A DNA stretch of 64,000 nucleotides from Trissonchulus latispiculum (Eukaryota; Nematoda; Enoplea; Enoplida; Ironidae). Position numbers and translations under genes: made by a program. Below are positions 53,948 through 64,000 of this stretch, piece by piece (within the stretch, counting starts at the first letter, position 1; the number at the start of each line of letters is the position of its first letter). The notes under the pieces are model-generated. The model searched no databases, had not been told where the DNA came from, and saw only the letters and a program-made list of their open reading frames with translations. The stretch lies in contig JASAND010030887.1 in the NCBI GenBank assembly GCA_030248195.1, positions 1-64,000 of the forward strand, given 5' to 3'.

Positions 53948-54432
53948 GTAAGAATGTAAGGTTGTCACAAATGATATAGACATTATGTGCTCTGCGGTGC
54001 AAGGGTAGTACACTTATCTATAAATCCAGGTCCGTGGCTTGATTTGAGACGATGTTACTGTTTATCACCGGTATGGTACTTACCATGTTCAAGATCTTAT
54101 ACGTCCACACTGTAGTGCTGTAGAAATAGTACTTGCCTTTCTGCTTAGGACTTGTGTAAAAGCAGTAACACTTAGTCAGGCTCAAAATTCAACAATGTAT
54201 ATGCTTGAAAGCGCTTATGTGTAATAAGCTTGCTAAGTACAGTCCTGCTGGGGAAAGGAAAGCTTAACTGCAAATCTAAGCCTAATGCAAAGATGTTACA
54301 AACCTAGAACGAACGAAGAAGTTAGAGATACCTAAGTTAAGCGAAATTTTCTATTCCTCCCTTAGTGCATTTGACAGTGAAGCGCTGAATGCGTTATCTT
54401 TTCGTTTTGATTCACGGCACATTCTTTTTCAG

Positions 54433-54655
54433 CCCCCTCTGCTCTTCAAACCTATGTGCCAATTGAACTTTTTCAAGTCTCCTATCCTCAGAACGGGCCA
54501 CCGCCTTGGCGAAATCGTCGAAAACGTGCTCGGACCGTTTTACCAAAGAACAACAAACAGAGCTGGAACGATTCTTTGCAATAACCAAGTATCTAAATCA
54601 TGATCAAAGGGAAGGCTTGGTACGGAGAACCGGTCTGCGCGAAGAAACAATTGAG
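54433..54655 (+). CDS. paired-like homeodomain exon with an apparent one-base frameshift
   Basis: After the acceptor TTTTTCAG the frame reads VPIELFQVSYPQNGPPPWRN and RRKRART, the basic N-terminal arm of a homeodomain. One base out of frame, from 54536, it continues RFTKEQQTELERFFAITKYL, NHDQREGLVRRTGLREETIE and meets the donor GTCAGT at 54656. The two parts abut exactly at the arm/helix 1 boundary, so a single-base loss near 54531-54538 explains the break. The 46/47 intron position after REETIE is typical of paired-class homeobox genes. Either the assembly has an error or the gene is broken; no restored sequence is claimed. Confidence 0.8.
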
Positions 54656-55127
54656 GTCAGTTTGCTGTGACCATATAGAATTAGTTTATTATTTCAGCAA
54701 TTAAATGGTGGACCAGTTGATAATTTCAAAAGTCTTGATGTAAATTCAAATCTTGATGTAAAAGCTGTAATCAATTACTGATTTTTGATAGTTTGATTTT
54801 TGATAACAAAGTTCTCCATTTTTCATTTTTGAAGCTAATCTAAAGAATTTCTGAGATTACAACATTTGAGGATCTGGAGGTTTCAACTGATTATTTTGAA
54901 TATTCAGTGTCAATCCTACGTACTGTAGGCTTGAGTTAGAGTCAAATTGCACTGCTCAGTTAACCTGCCTCCGCCTTCCTGCGAACACAAAGAATGCCGT
55001 TTTAAAATTTTAGTGCAAAAAAGACAGTCCTACTGCACATTAATGCAGAGGACTTCAGAAGGTTGTCCTTCTCCTTAAATTAAAATTAATTCACAAAAAA
55101 GCCAGCAGCATTTAATTTTTATTTTAG

Positions 55128-55433
55128 ATATGGTTTAAAAATCGACGAGCTCGCTACCGTCAGTCAGACCAGGGAAATGATCGGTCGTCGTCAGTCAATC
55201 AGGATACGAATTCGAATTCGATGTCATCAAGCAGTGGTTCATCCAGTTCTTCTGACTCACTAAATAGTTACATTGAAGTAGATAATCGAAATGTAATGAT
55301 TTCTTTTGAATTTTCTTCGCAAGAATTTGGAGGCTTAGCTATAGGTTCTACAGTTGCAAGCATATCCTCCGACGTAGGTTTACTGTGTCCGCTTCAGGTC
55401 TGCAGTGAAGTAAGGTCCTCGCTCCTTAGATAA
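55128..55433 (+). CDS. homeodomain helix 3 and C-terminal exon (K50 paired-like)
   Basis: Acceptor ATTTTAG. Encodes IWFKNRRARYRQ, recognition helix with Lys at position 50 as in goosecoid, Otx and Pitx proteins, then a Ser-rich tail (about 12 of 14 residues serine or glycine) and a stop. Joined to the previous exon the helix is complete. A DNA-binding transcription factor is expected. The homeodomain looks divergent: goosecoid is the closest by eye, but I do not assign it. The exon may instead splice out at GTAAGG (55409) before the stop. Confidence 0.8.
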   Translation: MWFKNRRARYRQSDQGNDRSSSVNQDTNSNSMSSSSGSSSSSDSLNSYIEVDNRNVMISFEFSSQEFGGLAIGSTVASISSDVGLLCPLQVCSEVRSSLLR

Positions 55434-55780
55434 GGACATGGTCCCAGCCTTAATGTTTAATTAATTGTTCCAAGCATTTTGAAATTTTGCAATAACTTGT
55501 AAATCCAAAACTGAATGGCTACTATTTTAAGGATTTGAAGTATGGAAAAAGGGCTTTGGCACTTAGCTATGTCCCGGTCAGATAGATCATACATGAGCGT
55601 GCGGTCGAACGATGGTCGGAGGATTCACCTTCCTCCAAAACTGGAACCCTCTCCCCCACGGAAGGAGTCGCTTACTTATCCCAGGACGGTTGTTTGGATA
55701 AATTCCGGCCAAATAGAAAAATCGGCTTTTGTAAATTTTGTGAGGAGGAATTGACGGAATGACTCGCTTCACACTTGATT

Positions 55781-56391
55781 AGTGCCCAATTAGGCAGGCT
55801 GAAGATATTTTGCAGAAAGAAAATGGGAGAGGTCAAGTCTTAATGACCTTTGTTATTCTCTCCCCATAAATTTCACTTTCAATATTAAAAGTTTCGAAAA
55901 CCAATTCAGAAAAATGTATTTTAATCTTCACCTTCATTGAATTTCGGTTAGCAAATTATTTTCATGCGTAATGAAGTTAGATAAGGTTAGAAATTAGATT
56001 CTTATGAAGGTAAAAGTGGTTTTTGAAAATTTTAATTTGCCAGAGTCTGCCCGAACATCATCAGTCTTACTAAAAAGTTGCACAGTATTTCTGATTACAA
56101 AATACAAATTTTGTTCCAAAATTAAATTCAGGTGTTTCAGAAATTAAAATAGGCATAATTTAATTTAAAGTTAATTCATTTTGCATTTAAGTCAATTTTA
56201 AGCATAACAATCAATTTTTGATTTGATTGCCATGAAAGGAGTTGAAGATTAAAATACATTTTCCCACGAAGTTTGTTATGTAGCGTTATTAAAAGTGAAA
56301 TTTATTTGGAGAGAAATGCAAAGGTCATTAAGATATGACCTCTCCTATTTTGTTTGCAAAATTTCTTCAGCCTGCCTAGTAGCGTGCCACT
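55781..56391. mobile_element. long-arm foldback MITE downstream of the homeobox exon
   Basis: The left arm AGTGCCCAATTAGGCAGGCT, then 'gggagaggtcaagtcttaat', is matched in reverse by the right arm ('attaagatatgacctctcct', 'cagcctgcctagtagc'). Arms are about 110-120 bp with a spacer of about 370 bp. No coding capacity; target duplication unclear. Confidence 0.8.
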
Positions 56392-59300
56392 TAAAGACTG
56401 ATCAAATCATCATCATAAAAAGAGTCATTAAGTCGGTTCCTCCCCCACAAATTTTACAAAAAATCTATCTATAAAAAAGACCTTTAGCTACTGGTTCATC
56501 ACGGCCCATTAAAAACTGGGTTTCATGCATGTTTAAGGAAGCCTGCCTAATTTTTCCAATATGTGGGTGGTTTATTTTCAGTTTTAAACATACTCTATGC
56601 GTCAAATTAAAAGGCTCAACATTCAAGAACTGCAGACAGCACCTAGAGCCCTCAAGAAACGCTGTGATCTAGGGATATTTTTCGGTTGCTTTTATATCTT
56701 TACTTTCAAATTCCTCATCGAGACGAAAGTTCCATGAAATCAAAGAACCATATGAGCCACACTAACTGCATAAACACCGAGAACCATGAAGCATACATTA
56801 TGCTTTATGAAATATATTAATAATATGTTAAGTGCTTGCAACTTTACAGTCTCCAGTCGCCAAACAGAGAGGCTTCATCAACCAATCTCAGGTAAACTTG
56901 GAACAGTTTAGAAACCTGAAAGGTCAGACATAAAAATCTAGAACGTCCAGACTTGTGCTTGAACTTGGAAATTGTGCTAAAGGACAGCAAGGTTACTCTA
57001 TCAATTTCAATTCCAACTAGCTTCGGCCTGTCTTGATTGCAGATATTTAGCAAGACAGAAACAACTGCGTGCATTGCACATCAAATCAAATTTCTTTGTC
57101 AGGTTCAGTTAACGAAACTGTCCTAGGACAAAACGATTAAAAGAGAAGATTAAAAATCTTGAAAAAATTCAAGAATGAATTCAATTGTCATTGTATATGT
57201 TTATACCTTTGACCTTACACAGCCATTGTGCTTCCATTTAGTGATATACATATTCCATATAGTCCAAGCTTTATTTTAAACTTTGAATCTGTTCTAAAAT
57301 CCACTCACTGGCTGAAGTATTTTACTCTGTAACTGTGTTTGTAACTAAGTTTTTTACAGAAGCGATCAATCTTGTTTAGTTTCAATTTTTCTTGCGGTGA
57401 TGCTTTGTACTGATTATCTCGATTTTCCCCAACTTTTTATGTTGAACCGCCTTCAAAGCAGCAACGCTGTAAATTTCTATTCATTCGAAGTTTGGAATTG
57501 GATTGTAGTCATCTGTAATAAATATTTCTAGGCCCTGCCTAGCTACACAATACATTAATTGCTGTTGCGTTGAAAGATTTCGAAATTTAGAAAGAAAAAA
57601 TTTCGCAGCAAAATTAGGGCAACAAGGTTGAGAATTACTGAACATGTTCAAAATGAATAACTGCCCTGTGCACTGAAGCATTACTGCAAGGATTATTTTA
57701 TTAGTGCCAGGGTATTATTTTCAAATCATGTTCTGAACTCTTAAGCTGTTTTCTAGGGCAAGAAGTCATACTTGTCTGGTGAAGTTGTAACTATTAACCG
57801 TTATCTACCTCTTCATGAATCAATACTACAGACAATTACGGTAAATACAGCATATTTTCCAAGAAAATAGAACCATCAGGGAAGAATTGTCGAAACTGCA
57901 AGCCAAGAACATTGTTTCCGATTCTATAGATACCTCCTATATTCTATGTATGCATTCTACCAAGTTCTATATATACTGACACCACCAGGCCTGCCGTCTT
58001 AAAAACAGCATACCAAACGCTACTCGACTTAAAATAGCTCAACATAAATAGTCGCTACACTACCTTGACTGACTGTTTTGTGACATCAGACTGGGCATCA
58101 GACATCACAATCCTTGTCCTGGCAATCATTTCATGGCGCAGAGAGCAGGGTCTGCCTCTTCATTTGGAAGTCCTCTTATCGCTTCCAAACAGTAACCTTC
58201 GTTTTGATGCCTTCATAAGTTACCTGCCATCTGGAGTTTGAGCAGGCCCTTCAAATTTCGGGCAAACAATCCCATTAAGTTAAGAAATTGAGCAGAAAGC
58301 ATAAATCTTATCAAACAAGACGCCACTAGCTGTTTCAATACATCAGAATTCATTTCCCTGGATTCCGAGACACTTCGCCACACAATTGTTATCTGGGTAC
58401 CTGTGTAAAGTTTGGACCCAGCGACTGGATATGGGCAGCCAAACTACTTTACTGGGGTGCTGTGCGCGAGGGCTGGATACGCAACCTGGACTGGAGATAG
58501 TTCCAGGTCGGCCTAATGACAAGCCTCGCCAACAAGATAATGCCAGAAACATACGTGACACCTAAGCTCAAACCCCACTACTGCCAGAGTCTAACCCCAA
58601 TGTAGCCTAGGGAGCTCCTACCTACCGAACTAAACAAACTAAACCTAGCTAGATTACACTAGGTCAAGTGGCCGTGATACAAATTTACTGGCTACAAAAG
58701 GGGGGTGTATAAAAGATGACAATTATGCTTATAGTAGACTTACAAAATGAAGAATCCAAATATGAAGTATAATAGCAGAAATAGAATTACACGAATATAT
58801 AATGAACCCTGGGTGAGCCTCAGTTCTTAAATATCGGGTGCCCCCACTCAACCTATCCCTAGGTTGGGTAGCTATCTACACTCCATCTCCGTAGTTTGCA
58901 AGCACAGAGGACCTCGAAGCAAAGGAAAGTAATAAAGAAATGATTGTAGACAGAAATTTGAGACCAAATTTAAACTTTATGAGTTATAACCGACTGCTCA
59001 GCACGACCACCAGACTAAGACTGACTAACTGGGCGGAAAGTCATCAAAAGAAACGTGCAATCATGCGATCACCCGTGACTTCAGCTCAGCCTATCAAAAC
59101 CGAACAGAGTTTCGAAACAGAAATTTCCAGTCAAACCAGAATATGCATGCTCTCTCTTTGCAGACAAGTAATTACATCATAAATTTGACATTTTCATATT
59201 AAGACAATGAATTATAAGCATACTTTTAGAGAAAACTAGAACCTACGAAATGTTTAGAATATTGAAATCCATCTGTTAAAGCAATAAAATAATTATGCAC

Positions 59301-59758
59301 AGTAGGGCTTCCCCGCCCTACTGTACACCTGATCTCAGTGTTTGAGGTCGGCCGGCCTAAGCGACCACATCTGTTTCTGCAGCTTACCGCCTTAAACTTG
59401 CTGAAATCTGCCTTGAAAACTATCAAAAATCTTAATTTTTATTTGTATTTTGGATATCCTGCGAAAAGTGGCACCGGGCTCTCTCCTGCTTTGGACTAAG
59501 GCTTTCACCTTTGTGACTGCAGGGCAGGCGTTTTTCATTAGTTTTCTAAGATTAATGCCTTCATGGTTCCGCTTGCCAGACCGCGTTTACCTCATTTTCT
59601 TGACGTAAATTAGATGGCAGTATGAACTAGCAGCAAGTGTGTTAAGTAGTTCGCGATACCAGTATGAACCAGCAGTCACAGTCTAAACCTCTATATTTGT
59701 ATATTTATTAAAATGTTTATTTTCGTAGGATTCTTTAAAAAAACAGCTACAAACGTCT
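56392..59758. other. no gene recognised
   Basis: AT-rich, many stops in all frames, no recognised protein or repeat ends. Short open frames (e.g. 56844-57074, 57481-57681 on the - strand) show no domain features. Confidence 0.35.
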
Positions 59759-60470
59759 AAGCCGATTTCACACGATGGGGATTTTTATGGGGATTCCCCT
59801 GGGGAATCCCTCGGGGTCACAACATTCGAAAGTTTTTCCAGAAATCCCCAAGGGATCCCCATGGGGCCTTGTTATGGGGATTCTGTTCACACGATGGGGA
59901 CAATCCCCTGGGGATGCCCGCAATAAATAACGTGTTGCTTTTATACATTTTATTACTCCTGTGCAATTTAGAAAGAATTTGCTGGTTTATAACAATTGGA
60001 TCAATTATATTGTATATGAAATACGAATTCGATAGATCATCATTGACAATTGTTAACAAAAAATTACGTAAATAAATAAACACGCATATATATTAATATA
60101 ATCCATAGCTTCGTCATTTTAGTCCTTCCATTCAATTTATACTGTTTTGACAATGATTTTCCAACAAGATTATTGAATGATTTTAGTATATACATTTGTT
60201 TTTACAAGTATTCAATAACTCTTAAAAGTGGGTGAAATTAATTAATACAGCATTCATTTTCTTTGTTAGGTAACACACAAATTTTCGTTTCAGTTAAATA
60301 CACTTAAAACTACATTGGCAATGAAGTCAGCTGATTTCGCTGCTCTGCTTGCTGCTCTCTGATTGGTTGATGAAGATCCCCATAGAAAATTGCTCGGCGA
60401 GCAATCCGTCCCCATGGAGATTTTCATGGGGATCCCCACGAAAATCCCCATACGAATATAGCACATTCTT
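59759..60470. mobile_element. MITE-like element with repeated ATGGGGAT words
   Basis: The left end 'cacacgatggggattttt' and inner 'cacacgatggggacaatc' (59890) face the right end, which in reverse reads 'cgtatggggattttcgtg'. ATGGGGAT/ATCCCCAT occurs about ten times in two G-rich clusters around an AT-rich middle. Ends approximate. Confidence 0.55.
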
Positions 60471-61119
60471 CCTTATAGTAATTGTTCAATCGCCAGGGGC
60501 TGAACAAATTGCAAAAATACTCGGGCTGATATCCGATCGCTCATCTATACCAAATATCCAAACTGCTGGCGCTGAATTGGCACAAACTAACGTAGAATGT
60601 GGATTTCGTGTGTATTTTCCCTGGAAAGTTACAGCTGACCTTGAGATTTGACCCACTTCGCGAAATTGCTGTTTTTCCTACTGCGCCTCAGCGCAGCAAG
60701 TCTTTATGTCTGCTCAAACAATGGCATTTGCATGAGGCCACACGTTGAAAGTATAATTTTGCATAATTACAAGTAACATATGCATTGAGATAGGAACCGC
60801 ATAATTACTGTGCATACATAATATGATGTTGATTCAGGTTTAGACTATATATGATTGCGACTGCTTAAGCCAATTTCATAAAACTTTGTAAGTTGGAATT
60901 CCGCAACTCTCAGCTGCATGTTTCGGATTTGCAAGCTGCAAGTGTTTCATAAAATATCAAGCGTGGAATCCGCAGCTACACTTGAACTGCGAGTCAAGTA
61001 AGTACTTTGTTTGCATTTCGAAAGACATGGATACTGAAATCAGAATTTTCGCACACAACTGGTTCTGTTGCTTACTACTGCTACAAGTAGAATTCTTTCA
61101 ACGGAATAACGTTCCCAAC
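60471..61119. other. no gene recognised
   Basis: AT-rich unique-looking sequence; nothing recognised on either strand. Confidence 0.35.
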
Positions 61120-61292
61120 TTCAATGTTTTAAATTTACCCTGGACTGCACCAACAAAGTTAAACAATAGTAGCAGAATAGCAGAAGGTTAACTACTGATT
61201 TCCCATTCAAAAATCGGACTTAGCCTTCTGCTATTCCGCAGTTATTCTTAAACTTTGTTGGTGCAGTCCAGGGTTAAAGTTTTAATGTTTTA
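61120..61292. repeat. foldback hairpin with about 70-bp arms
   Basis: 'accctggactgcaccaacaa' (61136) is perfectly complementary to 'ttgttggtgcagtccagggt' (61256). Inner arms 'agcagaatagcagaaggtta' and 'gccttctgctattccgc' also pair. The loop is near 61190-61218. Confidence 0.8.
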
Positions 61293-61427
61293 AGTTTTAA
61301 GTTTTACGAAATTTAGATTTAGCAATTATTGATTCACATTGGAATGCTAGTTTTATAGTTTTAGCAAAGTGGAGTGGCTCTAGCTGTCAGTCACTGAAAT
61401 CCTTAAAACTAGTTATAAGACTTACGG

Positions 61428-61800
61428 CCGCTTGCACCAAATCGGAATAACTCAGCTCCGATCTAATCTAATCCTGAGTTAACTCGGAGTTAACTATTCT
61501 CCACCTGAGCTCAAGCTCAGGCATTACTTTTATTCCGTTGCAATACTCCAACTAAGTTGGAGAATAACTAACCCTGAACTTGAGCTCAGGGATTAGGCTA
61601 TTCTTGATGTTAACAGTTTATGTTGAGACTGCCCAATAGGCAAAAGTACCGCCTTGTTGTCAGCCAATCAGAATAGTTGGAGAATAGAGTTAGCCTTGAG
61701 CATAACTGAAGACTAGGCTCAGGAATAAAGTTAACCTTCAACTTAACTAAAGAATAGTTGAAGAATAAAGATAACCCTGAGCTCACCAGCAAATATTAAA
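61428..61800. repeat. MITE-like repeat with GGCCGCTTGCACCAA end and many GAGCTCAGG/TTAACT words
   Basis: Starts GGCCGCTTGCACCAAATCGG, then short direct and inverted copies of 'gagttaactc', 'gagctcaagctcagg' and 'agttggagaata'. No matching right terminus; probably a truncated foldback element. Confidence 0.45.
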
Positions 61801-62640
61801 ACAACTGGGCACTGTTGTCCAATTGTCTGTACTATGCCGGATATTAGTGGTTATTGATGAAACAAGGTTACTCCGAACAATGATTTGGCAGTGTAATTGC
61901 ACGAACCATACTCGTATACTTTTGCTGAATTCTCAATTTTATTATTATCCTTTGAATGAAATACTGCTAAATAATGCCAATTTTCCAAAAATCGCATATT
62001 GCATATTGCCACTGATTTCTAATTTGCATGCGTCATTTCCCCGATATACAAGGCACCAATTTTCTGCCACTAACGCACGCTTTGGTGTTTCTTGCTCTTA
62101 CCACCCATTTTCTGGAACAGTACTGCTGGTTTGTTTTCACTCCAAATATGCCGAGTGATTCCGAGCAACTGTCTCAGCCTCATCAAGCTTCGGGTGATGC
62201 CGGCCTTTCCATCAATGAAATTATCCGTCTGATCCAATCTGTCAGTGCCAAGTCCACTGCTGTTTCTAATTCGCCCTCTGTCCCACGTCTTGACGGCAAA
62301 GGTCTGCAGCATCAAGCGGACACTTTGGTTGCCATCGATTCCAAGCTATTCCATTCTCTAATACCCTAACCCTGTCAAGCACAGCGTACAGCTTTTTTTG
62401 CTAGCTAATACTGGACACATTAAGTGTTAATTTTGTGAGCAAGCGTGAGGTTTTAGTCAACAGTCGCACTGTAGGATGTCGGAGAATGGAGAAAGTCAGA
62501 GAGCAGCATTGCCGTTGAATCAGTTCAATCCGATGGCTTTCGCCCTCCCAGTGTGAAGTTAGCACCGACAGGAAAGATATAATTTTTATTCGAGTTGCTA
62601 AGCCTAAATGAATTTAGTATTGCATTTCGACAAACGTTCA
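61801..62640. other. no gene recognised; one unassigned open frame
   Basis: A frame with a plausible start at 62149 encodes MPSDSEQLSQPHQASGDAGL and about 54 further residues. It could be a retroelement gag N-terminus but no domain is seen. Confidence 0.3.
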
Positions 62641-63900
62641 ACGATTTTACATTGCTCTTGTCTAATTCCATGGGTCTGTTAGCTAATAGTTAATATTCGC
62701 CATATTGGGTAGTTTTGGGTTCAGTTGTGTTTGGGTAGTGAATGGGAACAGTTGAGTTCGAATTCTGGGGAATTACTATTTGTTAGGTTTTGGTGAAGGG
62801 CTTCTGCCGGTTTTTTGGGTGTTTGCTCTAATTTTTGGTCAAGTTCTTCATTTTGTCTGAAATTCTGTATTTTATTAACAGTTGTCATTATAGTTGCTCT
62901 AAATTTATTAAACCGTTGTAGTCGCCAAATCGAGTTCTAGTTGGTCAGGATCCTCCAGTTCTCCAACATCGCACACCACGGTATTTCACCTGTAATCTAG
63001 AATCTAATTTAATTAGTCAAAAGAGGACGACAGCATTTTACTATCTTTCATAGAGTCAAACTTTACATGTGGCGACCGTGTCATGTGGTAGATGTTGGAG
63101 GAGTGTGACGGTCTTGACCCGAACTTTTATCGAGATTTAGAAGATCGACTTCAAGATATTCAACGCCTTTTTGAATTTTTGCAAAATTTAGATTACCGGA
63201 CGAATACAACGATTTAGTTTTTCGTCAAAGGTGCTGTGAGCAAGCGCCAGTAATGGATCGGGAGGACCCCCGCGAGCTTGGTGAATATCGTGACCTTCCC
63301 CTTCAGGATGGGGTTCCACCTGGAACCAGAGGGGGCCCTTACCGTGCCTTGGGGATTCCCTATATTCCCACCACGATTCCGCTGCAAACTTGGGGGGAAA
63401 TTCTTCCCGCAATCAAACTATTCCTTCTTGTCAGGCGCAAGTCCCGGTCAGTATGATAGGTCCACCCCCCCCCCCCAGTGGACCCAGGCGGGGGGTTCGT
63501 CCCAGCCCCAAACTTCTGCCTCTAGAACAGATCAAATTCCGCGGCCGTCATATTCTCAGATGTTGAATAAAGCTTTTGGCCCTCCGGTTACCTCCCCTAA
63601 TCAGATGGTGCAGAATGGGGGGGAGAACCCCCCAAAATTGCTCCCAGCCCCCCCCCCTTCCCCCGACGCACACTCCAGAAGTTCAGGGAGAAAATTCAGC
63701 TTCGGCTGGAGGTTTAGACCAGGTTTGTGTTGTCAATACGTCTCCTTCGGAGGCAATGGGGGGTCCGGCAGCTCCCGCCGGGTCAATCTGTGCTACCGTC
63801 TGAGGAGGAAATTTTCGCGGCGGCCGCTGCTGTCGTGCGGGATCCACAGTAACAACTACAGGAAATGTGAAACAATATTGAGTATGGAATTAGCTTATAC
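62641..63900 (+). mobile_element. 5' part of a second LTR retrotransposon (LTR end, primer site, broken gag start)
   Basis: At 63067 the sequence CTTTACA could end an LTR; two bases later TGGCGACCG (63070-63078) matches the first nine bases of the primer site of the 30-38 kb element at the same spacing. About 170 bp downstream a frame starts MDREDPRELGEYRDLPLQDG (63253). It then shifts frame at C-runs (near 63463 and 63650) into Pro-rich segments such as SQMLNKAFGPPVTSPNQMVQ. It is cut by a hAT-type MITE at 63901. The LTR start was not found, so the left limit is a guess. Confidence 0.45.
63070..63078 (+). other. primer-binding-site-like TGGCGACCG
   Basis: The same nine bases, at the same 2-base distance from a CA dinucleotide, as in the complete LTR element (37738-37755, - strand). 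Confidence 0.5.
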
Positions 63901-64000
63901 CAAGAGTACATAATATGAATATTACTAATAATACATAGTAATTTGCCTAGTGGCACACTCTATGTTATCAGAGCAAAAACTATGCTCTGCTCGCTAACGG
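63901..64000. mobile_element. CAAGAGTACA hAT-type MITE, left part, running off the window
   Basis: Starts CAAGAGTACATAATATGAAT; the hairpin 'cctagtggcacactctatg' and 'agcaaaaactatgctctg' match the complete copy at 27088. The right half is beyond the window edge. Confidence 0.75.

Noticed and set aside
53990..54060. tRNA-like stretch
   Set aside because: A weak B-box-like word only, with no pairing stems.
55542..55754. Additional exon of the homeobox gene
   Set aside because: Starts with an ATG after a stop, lacks a convincing acceptor and has no recognisable domain.

Overview
The window is invertebrate animal nuclear DNA: AT-rich, with intron-containing genes, spliceosomal GT/AG junctions and a very high load of transposable elements, most of them short and non-autonomous. 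I cannot name the taxon. No rRNA gene, genuine tRNA gene, operon or CRISPR array is visible. All three cellular genes are on the + strand.

Region by region. (1) 0.2-2.8 kb: a G-tract-rich inverted-repeat element family and a degenerate tandem array. (2) 2.85-9.42 kb: an eight-exon RagA/RagB-type GTPase gene (amino-acid sensing upstream of TORC1); its short first coding exon was not found, and its introns hold a foldback element, a tRNA-derived SINE and a GC-rich hAT-like remnant. (3) 9.85-11.7 kb: a broken Ty3/gypsy pol pseudogene on the - strand. (4) 11.7-14.0 kb: nested DNA elements, including a 1.0 kb element flanked by TTAA. (5) 14.1-22.5 kb: a five-exon gene encoding a 419-residue sulfotransferase-like protein. 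Its introns hold a nested stack (G-rich element, then a second G-rich family, then a 2.1 kb hAT with 8-bp target duplications, then a 943-bp tandem duplication). (6) 22.8-28.5 kb: more copies of the same families and a fragment of a Maverick/Polinton-type ATPase. (7) 30.4-38.3 kb: a young LTR retrotransposon on the - strand (518-bp LTRs differing at two positions) that carries gag and protease but no recognisable reverse transcriptase or integrase, and has two copies of its polypurine tract. (8) 43-47.8 kb: a gag pseudogene split at a TTAA by a 3.4 kb composite of TTAA-flanked elements. (9) 50.3-51.7 kb: a degraded protein-primed DNA polymerase B pseudogene. (10) 53.7-55.4 kb: a paired-like (K50) homeobox gene with an apparent one-base frameshift in the homeodomain. 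(11) 55.8-64 kb: foldback elements and the start of a second LTR retrotransposon.

The cellular genes have no evident functional link; what unifies the window is successive transposon insertion. The best-supported candidate for something undescribed is the first G-rich family. Its ends are CTGG...CCAG, it carries poly-G/poly-C blocks around a conserved CCGGCGAAGCCGG-like core, and at least four copies have exact 5-bp target duplications (GCAAC, AAATT, ACTTT, GCGTA). The second candidate is the pol-less gag-protease LTR element.
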